This document shows positions 1 through 11,734 of a DNA stretch of 64,000 nt, one piece after another. A program made the translations under genes and the position numbers. Position 1 is the stretch's first letter. Each line of letters opens with the position of its first letter. The stretch comes from Brachynemurus nebulosus (lineage: Eukaryota; Arthropoda; Insecta; Neuroptera; Myrmeleontidae): positions 3,186,001 to 3,250,000 of the forward strand of contig JAPWDM010000017.1 in NCBI GenBank assembly GCA_035578155.1. The letters run 5' to 3'. The notes under the pieces were generated by a model. It made no database searches. It was given only the letters and a program-made list of their open reading frames with translations, and was not told where the DNA came from.

Positions 1-30
1 TGTTTTTACTACCTGTGATATTTTGTTATG

Positions 31-64
31 CCGCTGTAGGCCTGTTGTTATGGCTCTACAGCGG
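31..64 (+). other. 3' UTR hairpin (H4), copy 1
   Basis: Nine-base stem CCGCTGTAG (31-39) with CTACAGCGG (56-64) around a 16-nt loop. The equivalent stem in the copy at 52221-52254 reads, in sense, CCGCTGTGG/CCACAGCGG, a compensatory A-U to G-C change. The copy at 44560-44593 pairs with two G-U wobbles. The pairing is therefore kept while the sequence changes. Confidence 0.75.
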
Positions 65-78
65 TATTGTTTTAACTC

Positions 79-125
79 CTTATTGCGTCACTGGTCGGCC
101 TGTGGCCACCCAGTGACGCAATAAG
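79..125 (+). other. 3' UTR hairpin (H5), 16-bp perfect stem
   Basis: CTTATTGCGTCACTGG (79-94) pairs perfectly with 110-125 around a 15-nt loop containing GGCCTGTGGCC. In the copy at 52155-52210 the loop reads in the opposite direction (GGCCACAGGCC in sense), so the hairpin appears flipped there. In the copy near 44515-44550 one arm is lost. Confidence 0.75.
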
Positions 126-242
126 TCCTATCTGTGATACTTATTGTGATAATTTGCTGTGATATGTAGTGTGTTTCTAGTCGGTTCTCTCCACTCCGGG
201 GCCCTTTACTCCTCGGAGGGAGTTCCAGCGATGGCTTCCAGG

Positions 243-291
243 CCTTGGTGACCGGACGCTCTGTCTAGTACTTATCGTACCGTCACCAAGG
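243..291 (+). other. 3' UTR hairpin (H7), conserved in all three copies
   Basis: CCTTGGTGAC (243-252) pairs with GTCACCAAGG (282-291) around a 29-nt loop. The same stem is present at 44351-44400 and 51996-52045 on the minus strand. It lies in the most conserved 300 nt next to the poly(A), where the reverse transcriptase of such elements usually recognises its RNA. Confidence 0.7.
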
Positions 292-578
292 ACTGTCCAC
301 TCTTTTAAAGCCCTGGGATGGCAGGACCCATCGATGGATTTTATTATGTGTATGTTTTGTCCCTTGTCTAATGCATTTATGTGTTCCTGTCTGTTTTGTG
401 TATGTTTTTATCTCTCGTTTCGGCGGCGCATGCCCTTTGTAGGCGATGCCGCCGGGTGCTGCTGACCGCGCCATCCACCGGCAGCAGTACCCCAATTTTA
501 ACTAAAAAAAAAAAAAAAAAAAAAAAAAAACAACAAAAATAATTGCACAATAGCTGAATCATATTATTTATTTATGTG

Positions 579-890
579 ATGAACAAATGGGCTTTAGAAA
601 GGAAACATCTATCACAGATGTTATATACGTAATCTCCTAAATCGTAGAAAAATCGTTAGAATCTAGGAAACCATCATTTATATGTTCCGTTTATCCGAAA
701 ATGGCTTCCAATTGATTAATTGTTGTGAGCCTTACAACATATACCTTCAAGCTAATGGGAAAAATTTTAAACGGGTAAAAGTCCAAAAAGGTATACGACA
801 AGCTGAGTGTCTAAGCCCTTTTTTTCCTTTAAATTTTATAATAATTTACTGGCGTTTTAACATCAAGGTTTTTCACGCTATTATATAATA
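579..890 (+). pseudogene. reverse transcriptase fragment, internally deleted
   Basis: Reading the plus strand from about 579 gives MGFRKETSITDVIYVIS, a decayed version of the RT finger motif 'GFRxGxSTxDxI'. After a gap that has lost the catalytic Asp of motif A, 775-860 reads KGIRQAECLSPFFPLNFI, the equivalent of 'GxRQGxxLSPxLFNxxI' (RT motif B). Stops and frameshifts are present, so this is a dead relic of a non-LTR retrotransposon. The fragment at 5868 resembles the next RT block downstream and may belong to the same family; the family itself is not certain (RTE-like is my guess). Confidence 0.6.
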
Positions 891-1379
891 AAGACATGGT
901 AAAAAATCTACCTATATGATCCAAGTTATGTTAACAAAGTTAATTCTGTTTCTTTATTATAAAAAAAAACCGCTAATCTGAATTTGTTGAAATGCTTTTA
1001 ATTACGTATCTAATGCCGATGCTTTTAACTACGCATCTAATGAAATTAGTCCGGAGTTGATATCATCATTTGTTCTCGAGATATGCGAGACGAAAAAAAA
1101 TTCATCAACTAACGAACGAACGCACACATAGACATCACTCTAAAAACGATGGTTCCGGATTCTAGTGACCTTGAAACGTGAAGATATGTTCAAATTAACG
1201 ATTCTTAAAATCGGACTCATTACAATAACTCCCAATGGGAAGTTAATAAAGGTTTCGTGTATCTCTAGCAGGTCTACCATGTACCCCCAGAGGTACGCAT
1301 ACTATAGGCTGAGAATCGCTGCTCTATGATCTTCCAAAATCGAAACTAATAATGTAAATAATAGATAATAATTTTACTT
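891..1379. other. AT-rich stretch, no gene seen
   Basis: No coding, RNA or repeat structure that I can support. It contains poly(A)/poly(T) runs and stop codons in all frames. Confidence 0.5.
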
Positions 1380-1930
1380 TGTGAAATACCACTACATTCT
1401 TCCGGCTGTCACAGTTTTCATAAATATAATAGTATTTTTATCTACGACTACCATGAAATTGCTTGTTTATTGTACAACATACTATCTAAGTAAGCTACAT
1501 TTTACAGACAGCCATATATCCCGCTGTACAAAAACTTGCTCTTTACATGCACGTATACGTAAAATATCAAAGCCTACTACACTTTTATAATTTTATTCTT
1601 CTATTATATATTTTCCAGTGATATACATATTATATTAGAATCTGTACAAAAATTTTACCTAGCAACTGAATGTTTACGTTTGCTTTTAACAAATTTCAGA
1701 TACTACATAATTTTGATGTATTGGTATTTGTAGATTTGTACCAAATTTTTATCGTTTATTGTAAATTTCATGTTAGTCGTAGATAAAGTATAGTACGTAA
1801 CTCGGTTGTAAGGCATCTTACACACTCGCGCAATTACGCACTCGCCGCTTTTGCGTAATTTTTTCGCTCGCGTGTAATATGCAGCTTACAACCTCAACCA
1901 CGTAATACTTATACTATTAAAAATAAAATA
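1380..1930 (+). repeat. dispersed repeat, partner at 29760-30150
   Basis: The segment matches the reverse complement of 29760-30150: both contain CTACGACTACCATGAAAT or close variants, the 'CAACTGAATGTTTA' block, and a distal part rich in CTCGC/GCGAG (1815-1880; 29790-29840). The distal part is itself an imperfect palindrome with TTGTAAGGC at one side and TTACAACC at the other. No protein is predicted; it behaves like a non-autonomous element. Confidence 0.6.
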
Positions 1931-2509
1931 TTTGTTTTGTTATTTACAAAAATTATTTATACTGGTCACAAAATTGATTATTCGGGACTGTCGTGTCATA
2001 CGTCTAGATTCCGGTGTAAGCATTGCCCCAACAGATAATTTGGAAGTGAAATCTGCTATAGTGGACTCCACTAATGGAACCTAATAATCAAATTAAAAAT
2101 TCGTAGTAGCATCTAAGCTTAAGAGTGATAAGCTAATACAGCTAACATATAATTACACACTGCAAAAGTAATTTATTTTATTGTTACTGCTACCTATTCA
2201 ATTGAATACCTGTAATGCACATATATTGCTGCTAAATGTAGATTAATGTTATATAAGCTTTTTATAGATTTTGCAGCCTTTTTTATTTCAGGTTGTTAAA
2301 TTATAGAGAGAAAAAGATGACAGTTAATGAACTCGAGTATTCAGAATGTTAACTATCAAAAAGCTTTTTGTATTCGTTTAATTAGGTTTTTAAAGAAAAA
2401 AATTTTTTGCCATAAATGGAAAGATCATTTATAAGTTTTATAATAAAACTCTTTTATTTTTTTACGTGGTATTTAAAAAGTTATATCAAATTAAAAATAA
2501 AATTTTAAA
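1931..2509. other. AT-rich stretch, no gene seen
   Basis: Nothing recognisable apart from A/T homopolymer runs. Confidence 0.5.
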
Positions 2510-3130
2510 CTTACAAGTAAAGGTCTTGGGGTGATAATTCCCGATTTTGATGAAACTTGGTAGACGTGTAGAACGAAAAGAAAAAATAACAGACACGTAT
2601 TTTTTTATCGGCCCAAAATACCATTTAAGGGGTGAAATCCACACCTCAAAGTTGGGGTTAAAATTTAATTTTGTCTAATTACACGAAAACTATAATAGAT
2701 AGAAAAAGTTTAAATTTACACAACACTTCATTTCTAAAGATCTTTCTACTGATATACTCAAATCCAGGGTCGGACCTACTGGAGGAGCCTTGACTATAAT
2801 ATTGGGGGTAAAATTTGAAATAGGGTGAATATTGTTCGACCAATCAAAATACTAATATCAAATATGAAAACTACATCAAAAATACTAGTTTACCTGTTTT
2901 TGCTAAAAGCCGTTACGTTAAAGCAAAAGGTTAAAATTTAATCTAAAATCTTATATGTACACTCAGTATTTTACTTATAATAGGTATCTTTAAAAACAAC
3001 TTTTTAAATCATGTTTATTTATTGTATTTATACTCTACAATTAATATTTAAACAAAAATATTGGATAAAATTTTATAATAATGTTATTCGTACAAAATTC
3101 CGGTAGCTCTAGTTAATATTGGAAACTGTT
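2510..3130 (+). repeat. left arm of a ~3 kb inverted-repeat element
   Basis: Reads, with about 80-90% identity by eye, as the reverse complement of 4910-5556. Shared blocks include AAAGGTCTTGGGGTGATAAT (2520) against its complement near 5540, the 'GATGAAACTTGGTAGA' block, and CTAGTTTACCTGTTTTTGC. The interior 3131-4909 holds other elements. No transposase reading frame is visible, so this is a non-autonomous fold-back type element. Confidence 0.8.
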
Positions 3131-3657
3131 GAAATATTTTAAAAACAGAATCAACAGAGGCAAAATTTAAATTGGCGTAGCATATAATTGTTTTAGAGCT
3201 CAAAAAATATACAGGGATATTAACATATATAAATCCAGGATCGTAGTTATTAGCGGGTCTTCAAAAATTTTTTTGATAAAATTTGCACTGCGACATATAT
3301 ATATAGTTTCATCAGTTGCAAAACAAATGATATAAATAAGTAATCAGTACAACTTCTATTATTTGAGAAAATACGTCTCCTACGCTAATACTGGCCATAT
3401 TTACTTGACAATAAAACGAAATGAGATGAGTAGCTCGCTTAAAATTTGTGTTTCTTATTTGGTTCGAAAGTATGTATAGCCGATGTGCTATACGTTTGCA
3501 TGCGCTAAAAATATTAAAGTGTAGGTCACTGAAAAAATTAAATATTTACTATATCCAATTTTCAGTACAACCTACTTCCGATTTTTCAACATTGGTGAAT
3601 TTCGTTCGGATCACCATTATTTCACAGATATGCGAGTAATACTTTTACAATGAAGCC

Positions 3658-4083
3658 CACAGACCAGTGAGCATTATTATATTATACTATTGAACAAAGC
3701 GTAAAGCAAGTGTCTAGGAATTTGCTTGAAGCAGGTAACAGAATGAGACGGGCGAATTTAATGAAATAATATAATGTAAATTTTTGAGGAAATGCGACTA
3801 TAATTATTGCTGGACATAATTTGTATACGTACGTATTTTGAAAATAAAGGGAATACGACTTTTTTTCTTTCACAATTTGTGGTTTCTTCTCAAAAAAGTA
3901 AAATTTTATTATAAATATTATATTTTTAAAATAACTATTTGAAAACGTTACTACGGATACCATATATTACTATATTACAGAATACTATTAACGTCGGAAC
4001 TTGGTCGTAACTGGCTGCCTCAATTATACATTTTTATAATTGGTCTATATAATATTATATATAATAGTGTTCACTGGTCTGTG
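3658..4083. mobile_element. hAT-like MITE (short member of the 9328-12762 family)
   Basis: Terminal inverted repeats CACAGACCAGTGA (3658) and TCACTGGTCTGTG (ending 4083). Flanks ATGAAGCC and AAGGAGCC agree at 6 of 8 positions, suggesting an old 8-bp duplication. The interior matches, in reverse complement, both outer ends of the 9328-12762 element, for example GAGGCAGCCAG and TAGTATTCTGTAATATAGTA. It lies inside the loop of the 2510-5556 inverted repeat. Confidence 0.65.
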
Positions 4084-4120
4084 AAGGAGCCTTTTATAAT
4101 TTTAGTAGCGATCGTGTAAT

Positions 4121-4317
4121 CAGGGCCGTGGAGAGAAATAGTGGGCTCTGGGAATAAAACACATCTCTTAAAAATTTCTCCCCGAAAAAATAAGTGACAA
4201 ACAAAAAAAAAAAAGATTTTACTTTTTCCCGAGCCCCTATTGACCGCTGCGGGCCCCTTTTTTCAAGCCGGGCCCCAGGGCTACAACCTCGGCTACCCCA
4301 CCCTCTCGTCGGGCCTG
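4121..4317. mobile_element. hAT MITE with 8-bp target duplication
   Basis: Begins CAGGGCCG and ends CGGGCCTG (short imperfect inverted termini of hAT type). It is flanked by the perfect 8-bp direct repeat CGTGTAAT (4113-4120 and 4318-4325). It is 197 bp, GC-rich toward its right side, without coding capacity. Confidence 0.85.
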
Positions 4318-4615
4318 CGTGTAATATTAAATTTTCTTTAGAGTATTTACTAATTTACTAGTTAATAAAAATGCTGGATCATTAATTTCAAAAGAATAAT
4401 TTATACTGAAAAGTAAAATTTGTTATGTACTATGTATGAAATGGTTAAATTGTATGTGTATAAAATATTTATATATGCTGTTTATACAAAAAATTAAATT
4501 CGGCGTTGATAATAATTAGCTAATAATTACATTATAATAAAAATAAAAACAAAAACAAGTAAACCCAGTTATTTAATTCAGCGTAGAAGACATTTTCTTG
4601 TACACATAGTAAAAA

Positions 4616-4826
4616 CTACAGTGACTGTATAATATTCTTTATAACAGTGTGGCCATTGGAACCATATCCGCCATATTCAGGCCAAATTTGAAGTGAGTAA
4701 CCGTAGTAACAGAATAAACAAGGTATACAAATTCAATGCATTTGGCCTGTTAATGGCGTCAACCAATCAAAAACTAGACCTACTAATGGCCACACTGTTA
4801 TCAAGTATATTATAAAGTCACTGTAG
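4616..4826. mobile_element. 211-bp MITE with long inverted termini
   Basis: CTACAGTGACTGTATAATAT (4616) and its near complement ending GTCACTGTAG (4826) extend inward through AACAGTGTGGCCATT / AATGGCCACACTGTT, giving about 45-bp inverted repeats. No clear target duplication and no ORF; superfamily not assigned. Confidence 0.75.
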
Positions 4827-4909
4827 TAAAAACTATAGTAATTAATTACATAGAAATATAGCTATTAGTATGCTATTACTCAATTTAAATTTTACCTCTA
4901 CCGATTATG

Positions 4910-5556
4910 TTTTTTAAATACTTCAACAGTTTCTCATATTAACTAGAGCTACCTGAATTTATATAGAGCCCTTAATTTTGTAGGAATAAAATTATAATAA
5001 ATTTTTATCCAAGATTTTTGTTTAAATATTGATTGTCGAGTATAAATACAATAAATAAAAACGATTTAAAAAGTTATTTTTAAAGATGTAAGTAAAATAT
5101 TGAGTGCACATGTAAGAATTTAGATTAAGATTTGAGCTCTTAGCTTTAACGTAACGACTTTTAGCAAAAACAGGTAAACTAGTATTTTTGATGTAGTTTT
5201 CATATTTGATATTAGCATTTTGATTGGTCAAACCGTACTCACCTTATTTCAAATTTTACCCCCAATTTTATAGTCAAGGCCCCTCCAGTAGGTTCGACTC
5301 TGGATTTGAGTACATCAGTAGAAAGATCTTTAAAAATGAGGGGTTGTGTCAATTCAAACTCTTTTTCTATCTGTTATAGTGTTCGAGTATTTTGACAAAA
5401 TTAAATTTTAACCCCAACTTTGAGGGTGGATTTTACCCCTTTAATGGCGTTTTTGGCCGATAAAAAAATTCGTGTCTGTTATTTTTCTTTGTTCTACACA
5501 TCTACCAAGTTTCATCAAAATCGAGAATTATCACCTCAAGACCTTTACTTGTTAGT
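4910..5556 (-). repeat. right arm of the ~3 kb inverted-repeat element
   Basis: Reverse complement of 2510-3130 (see that entry). The outer end contains CTACCAAGTTTCATCAAAAT and CACCTCAAGACCTTTACTTG. Open frames here are accidental. Confidence 0.8.
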
Positions 5557-5756
5557 ACCGATAACTGGCCGACAGTTCCCGAGACCACTCGAGCACATAT
5601 GTGACGTCATAATGTTCATTTACCTAATTACATAATAGTGTCTTTTTATTTTGAATTATTGTTGCTATGCGATTATTGCTTGCTATAAACATTTTTTTAT
5701 TGAATAACTTATCAAAAAAGATTAACTAAAAGAGTTATCGAGCTGGTTTTTTACAA

Positions 5757-5867
5757 TTATATCACGTTATTAAAATATGAAGATGAGTGTTTGGTAAGCA
5801 GAGTCGAGCACCGCAAATATCTAAATAATTCATTTTGTACAAAATTTTGAAGTATGTATCTGATTAC
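5757..5867 (+). repeat. direct repeat, copy 1 (partner 7508-7615)
   Basis: ATCACGTTATTAAAATATGA followed by TTGGTAAGCAGAGTC and AATAATTCATTTTGTACAAA recurs at 7508 with only a few differences over about 110 bp, in the same orientation. The two copies bracket the RT relic and most of the 6500-7690 repeat. Confidence 0.8.
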
Positions 5868-6250
5868 ATACGACAAGCTGATTCTCTAATCTTTTCAACA
5901 TCATTACGGACGAAATTATATCAGAAATAAAAAAGCCCAAAGCGTCCAAGATGCACAGTAGTAAAATATTTTGTTTATTTTATACGGATGATGCAGTGCT
6001 GATTGTTAAATCTGAAAATAACCTACAAAGTTCTTTATAAACATATATTATTGCAGAAAGTTAAAATACGAAAGAATCCACCAAAAACAAAATTTATCAC
6101 ACTTACAGGCAAATTAGAATTAGACGGAGAAATTACAAAACCAGCTATCCAGCTATAGTTACTTTTGCATTACCGTAACCAATTATGGCTGCACACAATC
6201 AGGTTGCCTAAGCAACATAAGGCACAATTAATATTTTAATATGGAAGTCA
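5868..6250 (+). pseudogene. reverse transcriptase fragment (palm/thumb), decayed
   Basis: The plus strand reads LFNIITDEIISEIKKAQSVQ, then FCLFYTDDAVLIVKSENNLQ, the RT catalytic block with YTDD in place of YADD, followed by KLELDGEITKPA. In-frame stops and shifts are frequent. It looks like an RTE-type reverse transcriptase relic and continues the logic of the fragment at 579-890. Confidence 0.6.
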
Positions 6251-6499
6251 AATGTCGAACTTACAGGTAAATAACATCTACATACTCTAAGCATATTCTC
6301 GAGATTACCGAATAGAAAACATTGTGAAGAAATTCGGAGAAAACGCCAGCATAAGCAGCACTCATATACGATCATGTATCAACCGATCTACAATTGGGTA
6401 CTTAAGATAACGACTGAGGTAATCTTGTCTCTGATTGTGAGTACAACCCAAACGATTTAAAATTTTTTTCACTGGTGAATAAGTGATACTGTATGTTCA

Positions 6500-7690
6500 C
6501 ATTATAGGCTATAGTTAAAAGGTTCAAATTGTCCCGCAGGACCTAAGGCTGAAAATAAACGGCTGGACGGATCTTGATCAAATTTTGTTGGGAACCCCAA
6601 AAATGTCTAAAATAAACGGCTAGACGGATTTTGACCAAATTTTCCCCAAATAGTATTGAGATCCTGAAAAAAAATAAACGTAAGGTTAAAACTGCCTCTT
6701 GCATGGGGTCCTGAGGATCCAGAAAACGCTCCAAAATAAACGGTTAACGGATCTCAACTAAATTTTGCTCAAATATTATTGAGACTCTGAAATAAATTAA
6801 CGCAATTTCACATTAAAGTGCTCTTAAAATTATCGACATGGGTATCTATGATAGTGTCTCAGGGTATGAATATTAGATATATACTATTAAAATATGAATA
6901 TATTATAGCTACCTTAGAGTCGTTAGGTAAGCGGGGCGAAGCACTGTAAGGAACTGATTTTGTTAAGAATTTCAATATCTGTGAATATACATATTTAGTT
7001 TTGAACCTTTAAACTCACAATCAATATTATAACATTATTTCCTAAGGATTACAGATAAAATGTAATTCAGAATTTCAGAATATCTTATTTAAAAGTAAGG
7101 TTTGGTTGAAATTGACTGCCTCAACTGAATAAGATTCAAATTAAATAGATGGACTGATCTTAACTAAATTTTGTGAAAATTAGGTGTTATTGAAATATCA
7201 GTATGGCTGCCTTAAAGTCGTTAAGCGAGTGGTGCGAAGTACTATAACGTATTTGAAAGTACGAAGTCTCTCTATTGAACGTCTGATCAAAATTATCCCT
7301 CAGTGCCACCAAATAGTGTCCAAATTAAAAAGTTAAAAATAAATATTAACAAAATTTTGGTAACATAATTGAAATCTCCGAAAAAGATAAAAGCGAGGTT
7401 AAAATGGTTTTTCAGTGCCTTAGTATTCTACGAATAGCCTAAAATAGGAATACTTCTAAAACTATTGGTATGAGTATCTAAATAGTGGTTTTATGGCCCG
7501 GAAATTAATCACGTTATTAAAATATGAAGATGATTGTTTGGTAAGCAGAGTCAAGCACCACAAATACCTAAATAATTCATTTTGTACAAAATTTTGAAGT
7601 ATGTGTCTGATTTGAAAATACTTCAACCTATATAATTCAAATAACTTAACGCATGTGAAACCGTGGGTCGCAGCTAGTATTATAGTAAAT
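6500..7690 (-). repeat. Helitron-like non-autonomous element with internal repeats
   Basis: On the plus strand it ends GTGAAACCGTGGGTCGCAGCTAGT, with the last four-five bases CTAGT. The reverse complement opens like 20844 (ACTAGTTGTGGCCCGTGG). Inside, a unit built on AATAAACGGCTAGACGGAT and ACCAAATTTTCCCCAAATA recurs near 6550, 6612, 6733 and 7145. A CTAG|T end is a Helitron 3' signature; I do not see a convincing 5' end or a Rep/helicase gene, so the class is tentative. Confidence 0.45.
7508..7615 (+). repeat. direct repeat, copy 2 (partner 5757-5867)
   Basis: Second copy of the ~110-bp repeat described at 5757; overlaps the edge of the Helitron-like repeat. Confidence 0.75.
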
Positions 7691-7709
7691 GCAGATTTCT
7701 TCAACACAA

Positions 7710-8335
7710 ATTGATGTTACTTCGTACATACAGTTCTACGAAAACACTAATGACTTGGAATATAATAAAAGTCTTATGACTCTTAAGTCATATTCGATTC
7801 GCGTCACTATATCGAATGTTCATATATTTATTTATTTATTTATTTACTTATTTTTGTAAAAAGTACATAATATGTATTAACATTGGAAATTGAAGGTGGC
7901 TTATTGACAGATAATATAAAATACTAAAACATAGTTGTTTAAGCCATATAAAGCTAATTCAAGGTAACATAACTGCAAGTTGTCGCTACCAAAACAGTAT
8001 GATCAACTTTATAAATATATAAATACATATTATATTTACGTCATGTACGTTATTTTGATTCCGCATTTGTATTATATAAGCAAGTAAACAGATAATTGTA
8101 AAGACATAAATGAACTTGTTCATTAATTATTATTTTTTCTTTCCATTATTAATTTAAAATATTGGCCGGTTTTACTTCCTTACTTGCTAATTTTGTAGTA
8201 AAATATGAATAAACGTGAATTAGTGCATCCAAGGGAAGTACTATTAGAACAATTTATTATATTATGTTACAGTTATGGGAAAGTAATAGCATTGATAAAA
8301 ATTATATCTGAAGGCACTTTAGATGAAGAAAGTAC
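7710..8335. other. AT-rich stretch with short (TTTA)n
   Basis: A (TTTA)n run lies at about 7826-7850. From 8205 the plus strand reads MNKRELVHPREVLLEQFIIL for about 45 codons up to the hAT insertion; I cannot assign this peptide. Otherwise nothing is recognised. Confidence 0.4.
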
Positions 8336-8343
8336 CTATATAC

Positions 8344-9085
8344 TAGTGATGGGCTTTATAGTTACTTTTAGGTACCAGTAACTATTAGTTACTTTCAGTA
8401 TAAATACTAGTTATTTTATGTAGTTAGTTAGTTAGTTACTTTTGCATTGTACCTATACGTATCTCAAATAGTACCTAAATACAAACATCCTGATACTATG
8501 TAACTATCTTATGTATGGTGAAGATCGTTTACCAGTTACAAGGAATATCGGTTACAATGAAATAAATACTCAATATGTAACCGTAGTATATATAATAAGT
8601 AGTGTAATGAGTAGGCAGGACAACATAAAATAATAAAAAATCCACAACTCAGGGACAAAAATATAATTTATTTGCCATGCTTTTGTTAAGTATTTTTCTT
8701 CTTAAAATTTATTTTTTCTTAAAATTGTAAACTCTTTTACCTCAGATGTGAAACATCTGGACTCATTATAAACTGATAAATCGTTCAAGTCAGTCTTGTC
8801 CAGAATCCTTATGAAAATAAACAAACATGCCATACATACATATTGGAAATACGTACACAAGCTAGAAGGTGCTATAAGTAACTTATACATACTGTGCTAT
8901 AAGGACTATAAGTAACTAACTATTGTGCAGGTATGTCAGATATGTATATACATAATTTATTGTATAATACATCCATGGTAACTACCTAAGTAACTAAGGG
9001 TATTAAAATGGTATCGCTAGTTAGTTAGTTACTTTACAAGTAACTGGTATTTTTTAACAGTTAGTTAGTTACTAGCCCATCACTA
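8344..9085. mobile_element. hAT MITE (742 bp) with perfect 8-bp target duplication
   Basis: Termini TAGTGATGGGCT (8344) and AGCCCATCACTA (ending 9085) are perfect inverted repeats, with the 8-bp duplication CTATATAC on both sides (8336-8343, 9086-9093). Subterminal AGTTAGTTAGTTACTTT repeats occur at both ends, probable transposase-binding sites. No transposase is encoded; the frame at 8702-8890 is not convincing. Confidence 0.9.
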
Positions 9086-10636
9086 CTATATACATACCTC
9101 AGTGTTTAAATTCTTGAGCAAGAGGTCACATATTACTTAATCCAGTAAGGTTTTAATAAAGACTAAAATTGGTCTTATATTATCGGCTCTTACTTACGCT
9201 TTAATGAAAATTAGGCTAAAATTTAGAACGGGATTTTCAAATTTTCCCTCCAAAAGTTATACTAGTAATTAGTATCCTTTCCAAGATAACAATAGGTTTG
9301 TGTGTGGTTGTGTAAAAAGGTTTCAAACACACACCAATGGACATATCATATTATATATTATATTATATAGACTAATTATATAAATCCATAACTGAGGCAG
9401 CCAGATACGACCAGGATACGACCGGATAGTATTCTGTAATATAGTAATCCATGCAATAACCAATCGTATCCGTAGTAACGTTTTCAAATAATTATTGTCA
9501 AAATATAATATTGAGTATAAAATTTTACTTTTTAGAAAAGAAACTTCAAAATTTTGAAAGAAAGAAAGTAAAGTAGTATTCGTTTAATTTTACAAAATAC
9601 GTACCTACACAAATTATGTCCTGCAATAATAGTAGTTTTTCCTCAATGCGTGCTCGGACCTTTTTCAAAATCCATTTACATATAGAACAGAGGGAGACCT
9701 AATTTTTGGTGTATATTCAAAGTCACTGCAAGGTCACGTGCAAGAAAAGGATGCAAAAAACTGTACTTGATGTGCTGTAAAAATATGAAGACGCTACAGA
9801 ACAAGAATCAGACCATGATTTTCTAATAGAACGTTTTAAAATTAGTATAGAGACCGATTTTCGTAAAATTCGAGATAGTCCAAGACACTCATTTAAAATA
9901 ATATTTTTTTTTTTGGATTTCCCGAGTTGACAGTTTCTTAAATTCAATTTATTACGTTTGCGAGGGTATTGAGATGCCAACTCAGTATCCTAATTTTCCT
10001 GAAGCGAAGCCATACACCCGTTGTCTTTAGTATTCCAGCAGATTCAAAGGCGTCATTGTTTAACCTATGACTGACCATAAAAAAGTGCGCCTAACATGCG
10101 ATATTCAGTATTTATGCAATTAATCATCTAAAAACCATCAAATAATAAAAATCAACACGAATTTAATTAATATTAGAGAATAAAAAATAAAAAAAATTGA
10201 CAACACAATAAAGTCTTGAATTAAACCTGAAGGATGAAAAGTTAAAAAAATTAAACAATTAAATTGTATTATAGATATTATTATTCCTATTAAACGCAGT
10301 AATAAATAACAGATTATGACAAACATATCTCTTAACAAAAAATAACAAAATTAATAGTTGTCCAGGAGGAAGAACTGGTTACGTTTCGTACCAACCAAAC
10401 CGAAAGGGGAATACTAATCGTCGTCGCTGTCTTCGTAAACAATTGGCTATATATGTAACTGCATCTACAATTCATGTTTCCGCTACCAATTTATTATTGG
10501 AAAGAGAACAGTTTGTTGTTGCTCTCACATAGGTGCCATTATTTCTATTGTTGGGGAAAAATGTTTGAAAATTTTTTATTTTGCCCGGGGGCCCGTCACT
10601 TCTCTCGCCGGCCCTGGGCCTATAGTATTTCTTAAG

Positions 10637-11637
10637 CGTAGTACAAACCAAGTAACAAAATTGTTGGCAACATGTTGCCAACATGTATCCCATCAACAAG
10701 CAAAATGTTGACGGATACACGTCAACATTGAGCGGCATCACAACAAAGAAATTTGTTGAATGTTGCTTGTATCCGTGTATCCCATTTCAAATGGAAAACA
10801 TCGGTCAGTTTGGACGGTGTTGCCAACAAACTGCCGCGATTACATTCAATTTATTATTTATACATACATATGTACAGTACTATTACGTATTGTAAACATA
10901 ATTATATACATATTTTGTAAATTCCTAGTTAATCACATTATTATTTTTTAAATTTTTTTTTTAGTTTTGTAGTACTATATGCCCCAAAACCACTTAAACT
11001 GGTAACGAAAATTTGGAGACGCTTCTAGTTTTTGAAAAAAATCATTTAATATAAAATAATAAAATTTTAGCATTAATATAATATAAATATAGAATTCCAG
11101 TGGCGGTTTCTTTTAATTTAATATATTTCATTGTTCCAGGATATTTAATTTATTTTGTATTAATAATATTAATATATCGTTATACAAAAAACATTTATGT
11201 TCAATAAAAAAGATTTTAACCAATTGTAGAAAAAAGATTTCAATTTTTAATGTACTAGGAATTAAATTGTCAATTTAACGTAAGGAAAAGAAAAAAATCG
11301 AAACGTAAAATCGAAATTCAAAAATAAATCAGCCATTAAGTTATCGCCATAGCTTGTCCCATTTTTTAAGAATTGTCTTTGCCACCATCTTCTTTTTCGT
11401 TTTTGGGCATGGGCAGCTATTATAATGAACGCAGCACTTGCACCAGCAGCAACAATTGTTTGTTCCATTTTCACTGTGAAACTGCCTTTAGTTTGACTGC
11501 ACTACTAGTTTTGGTTTAGACACGCAACATTGTTGACAACATGTATCCAGATACATGTTGCTGTATCCAACAAATATGTTGCCAACATCGTCAACATGTT
11601 GCCAACATTTTGTTACCCGGTTTGTACATACCTTTAG
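10637..11637 (-). mobile_element. Harbinger-like element (innermost nest)
   Basis: Termini GTACAAACCAAGTAACAAAA (10641 region) and, in complement, GTACAAACCGGGTAACAAAA, followed at both ends by TTGGCAACATGTTG. About 1 kb. On the minus strand, just inside the right terminus, a start codon opens a transposase-like N-terminus (next entry). Additional CAACATGTTG palindromes sit at both ends, likely protein-binding repeats. Confidence 0.65.
11262..11468 (-). pseudogene. PIF/Harbinger transposase N-terminal fragment
   Basis: The minus strand begins ATG at 11468 and encodes MEQTIVAAGASAAFIIIAAH, then KRKRRWWQRQFLKNGTSYGD and NLMADLF. The 'KRRRWWVRxxLxxRxxxGxxxxLxxEL' pattern is the usual opening of insect Harbinger transposases, upstream of the DDE catalytic domain. 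The match ends after about 50 residues and the frame then becomes AT-rich noise before a stop, so catalytic residues are missing. The position directly after the terminal repeat and a ~150-bp leader fits an internally deleted element. The peptide match is from memory of the family; a search would settle it. Confidence 0.5.
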
Positions 11638-11647
11638 TAAGCTGTAC

Positions 11648-11734
11648 ATGAATTTACATGTGTCGCCAAATGTTTACGAAGAATTACGACGACGATTAGA
11701 ATTCCCCGTTCGATTTGGTTGGTACGAAACCTAA
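11648..11734 (+). other. short coding-like relic outside the Harbinger core
   Basis: ATG at 11648 opens 28 codons reading MNLHVSPNVYEELRRRLEFP and then VRFGWYET. The 'SPxxYEEL' wording resembles the Harbinger segment that normally follows the N-terminal motif, yet it lies outside the terminal repeat and on the other strand. Its mirror copy near 10385-10440 has stops. Could be chance within an arm of the inverted repeat. Confidence 0.2.

Larger units (their letters stand above)
1..530 (+). mobile_element. LINE-A copy 1: 3' UTR with poly(A), cut by window start
   Basis: This is the 3' non-coding end of the non-LTR family that is nearly complete at 44126-51761. It matches, in reverse complement, 44141-44610 and 51784-52280, including the words CCGCTGT, CCTTGGTGAC and the end CCCCAATTTTAACTA. 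It ends in 27 A (504-530), as expected for target-primed reverse transcription. No coding sequence is present; the element runs off the left edge, so its 5' extent and target duplication cannot be seen. The sequence folds into successive hairpins, listed separately. Confidence 0.9.
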
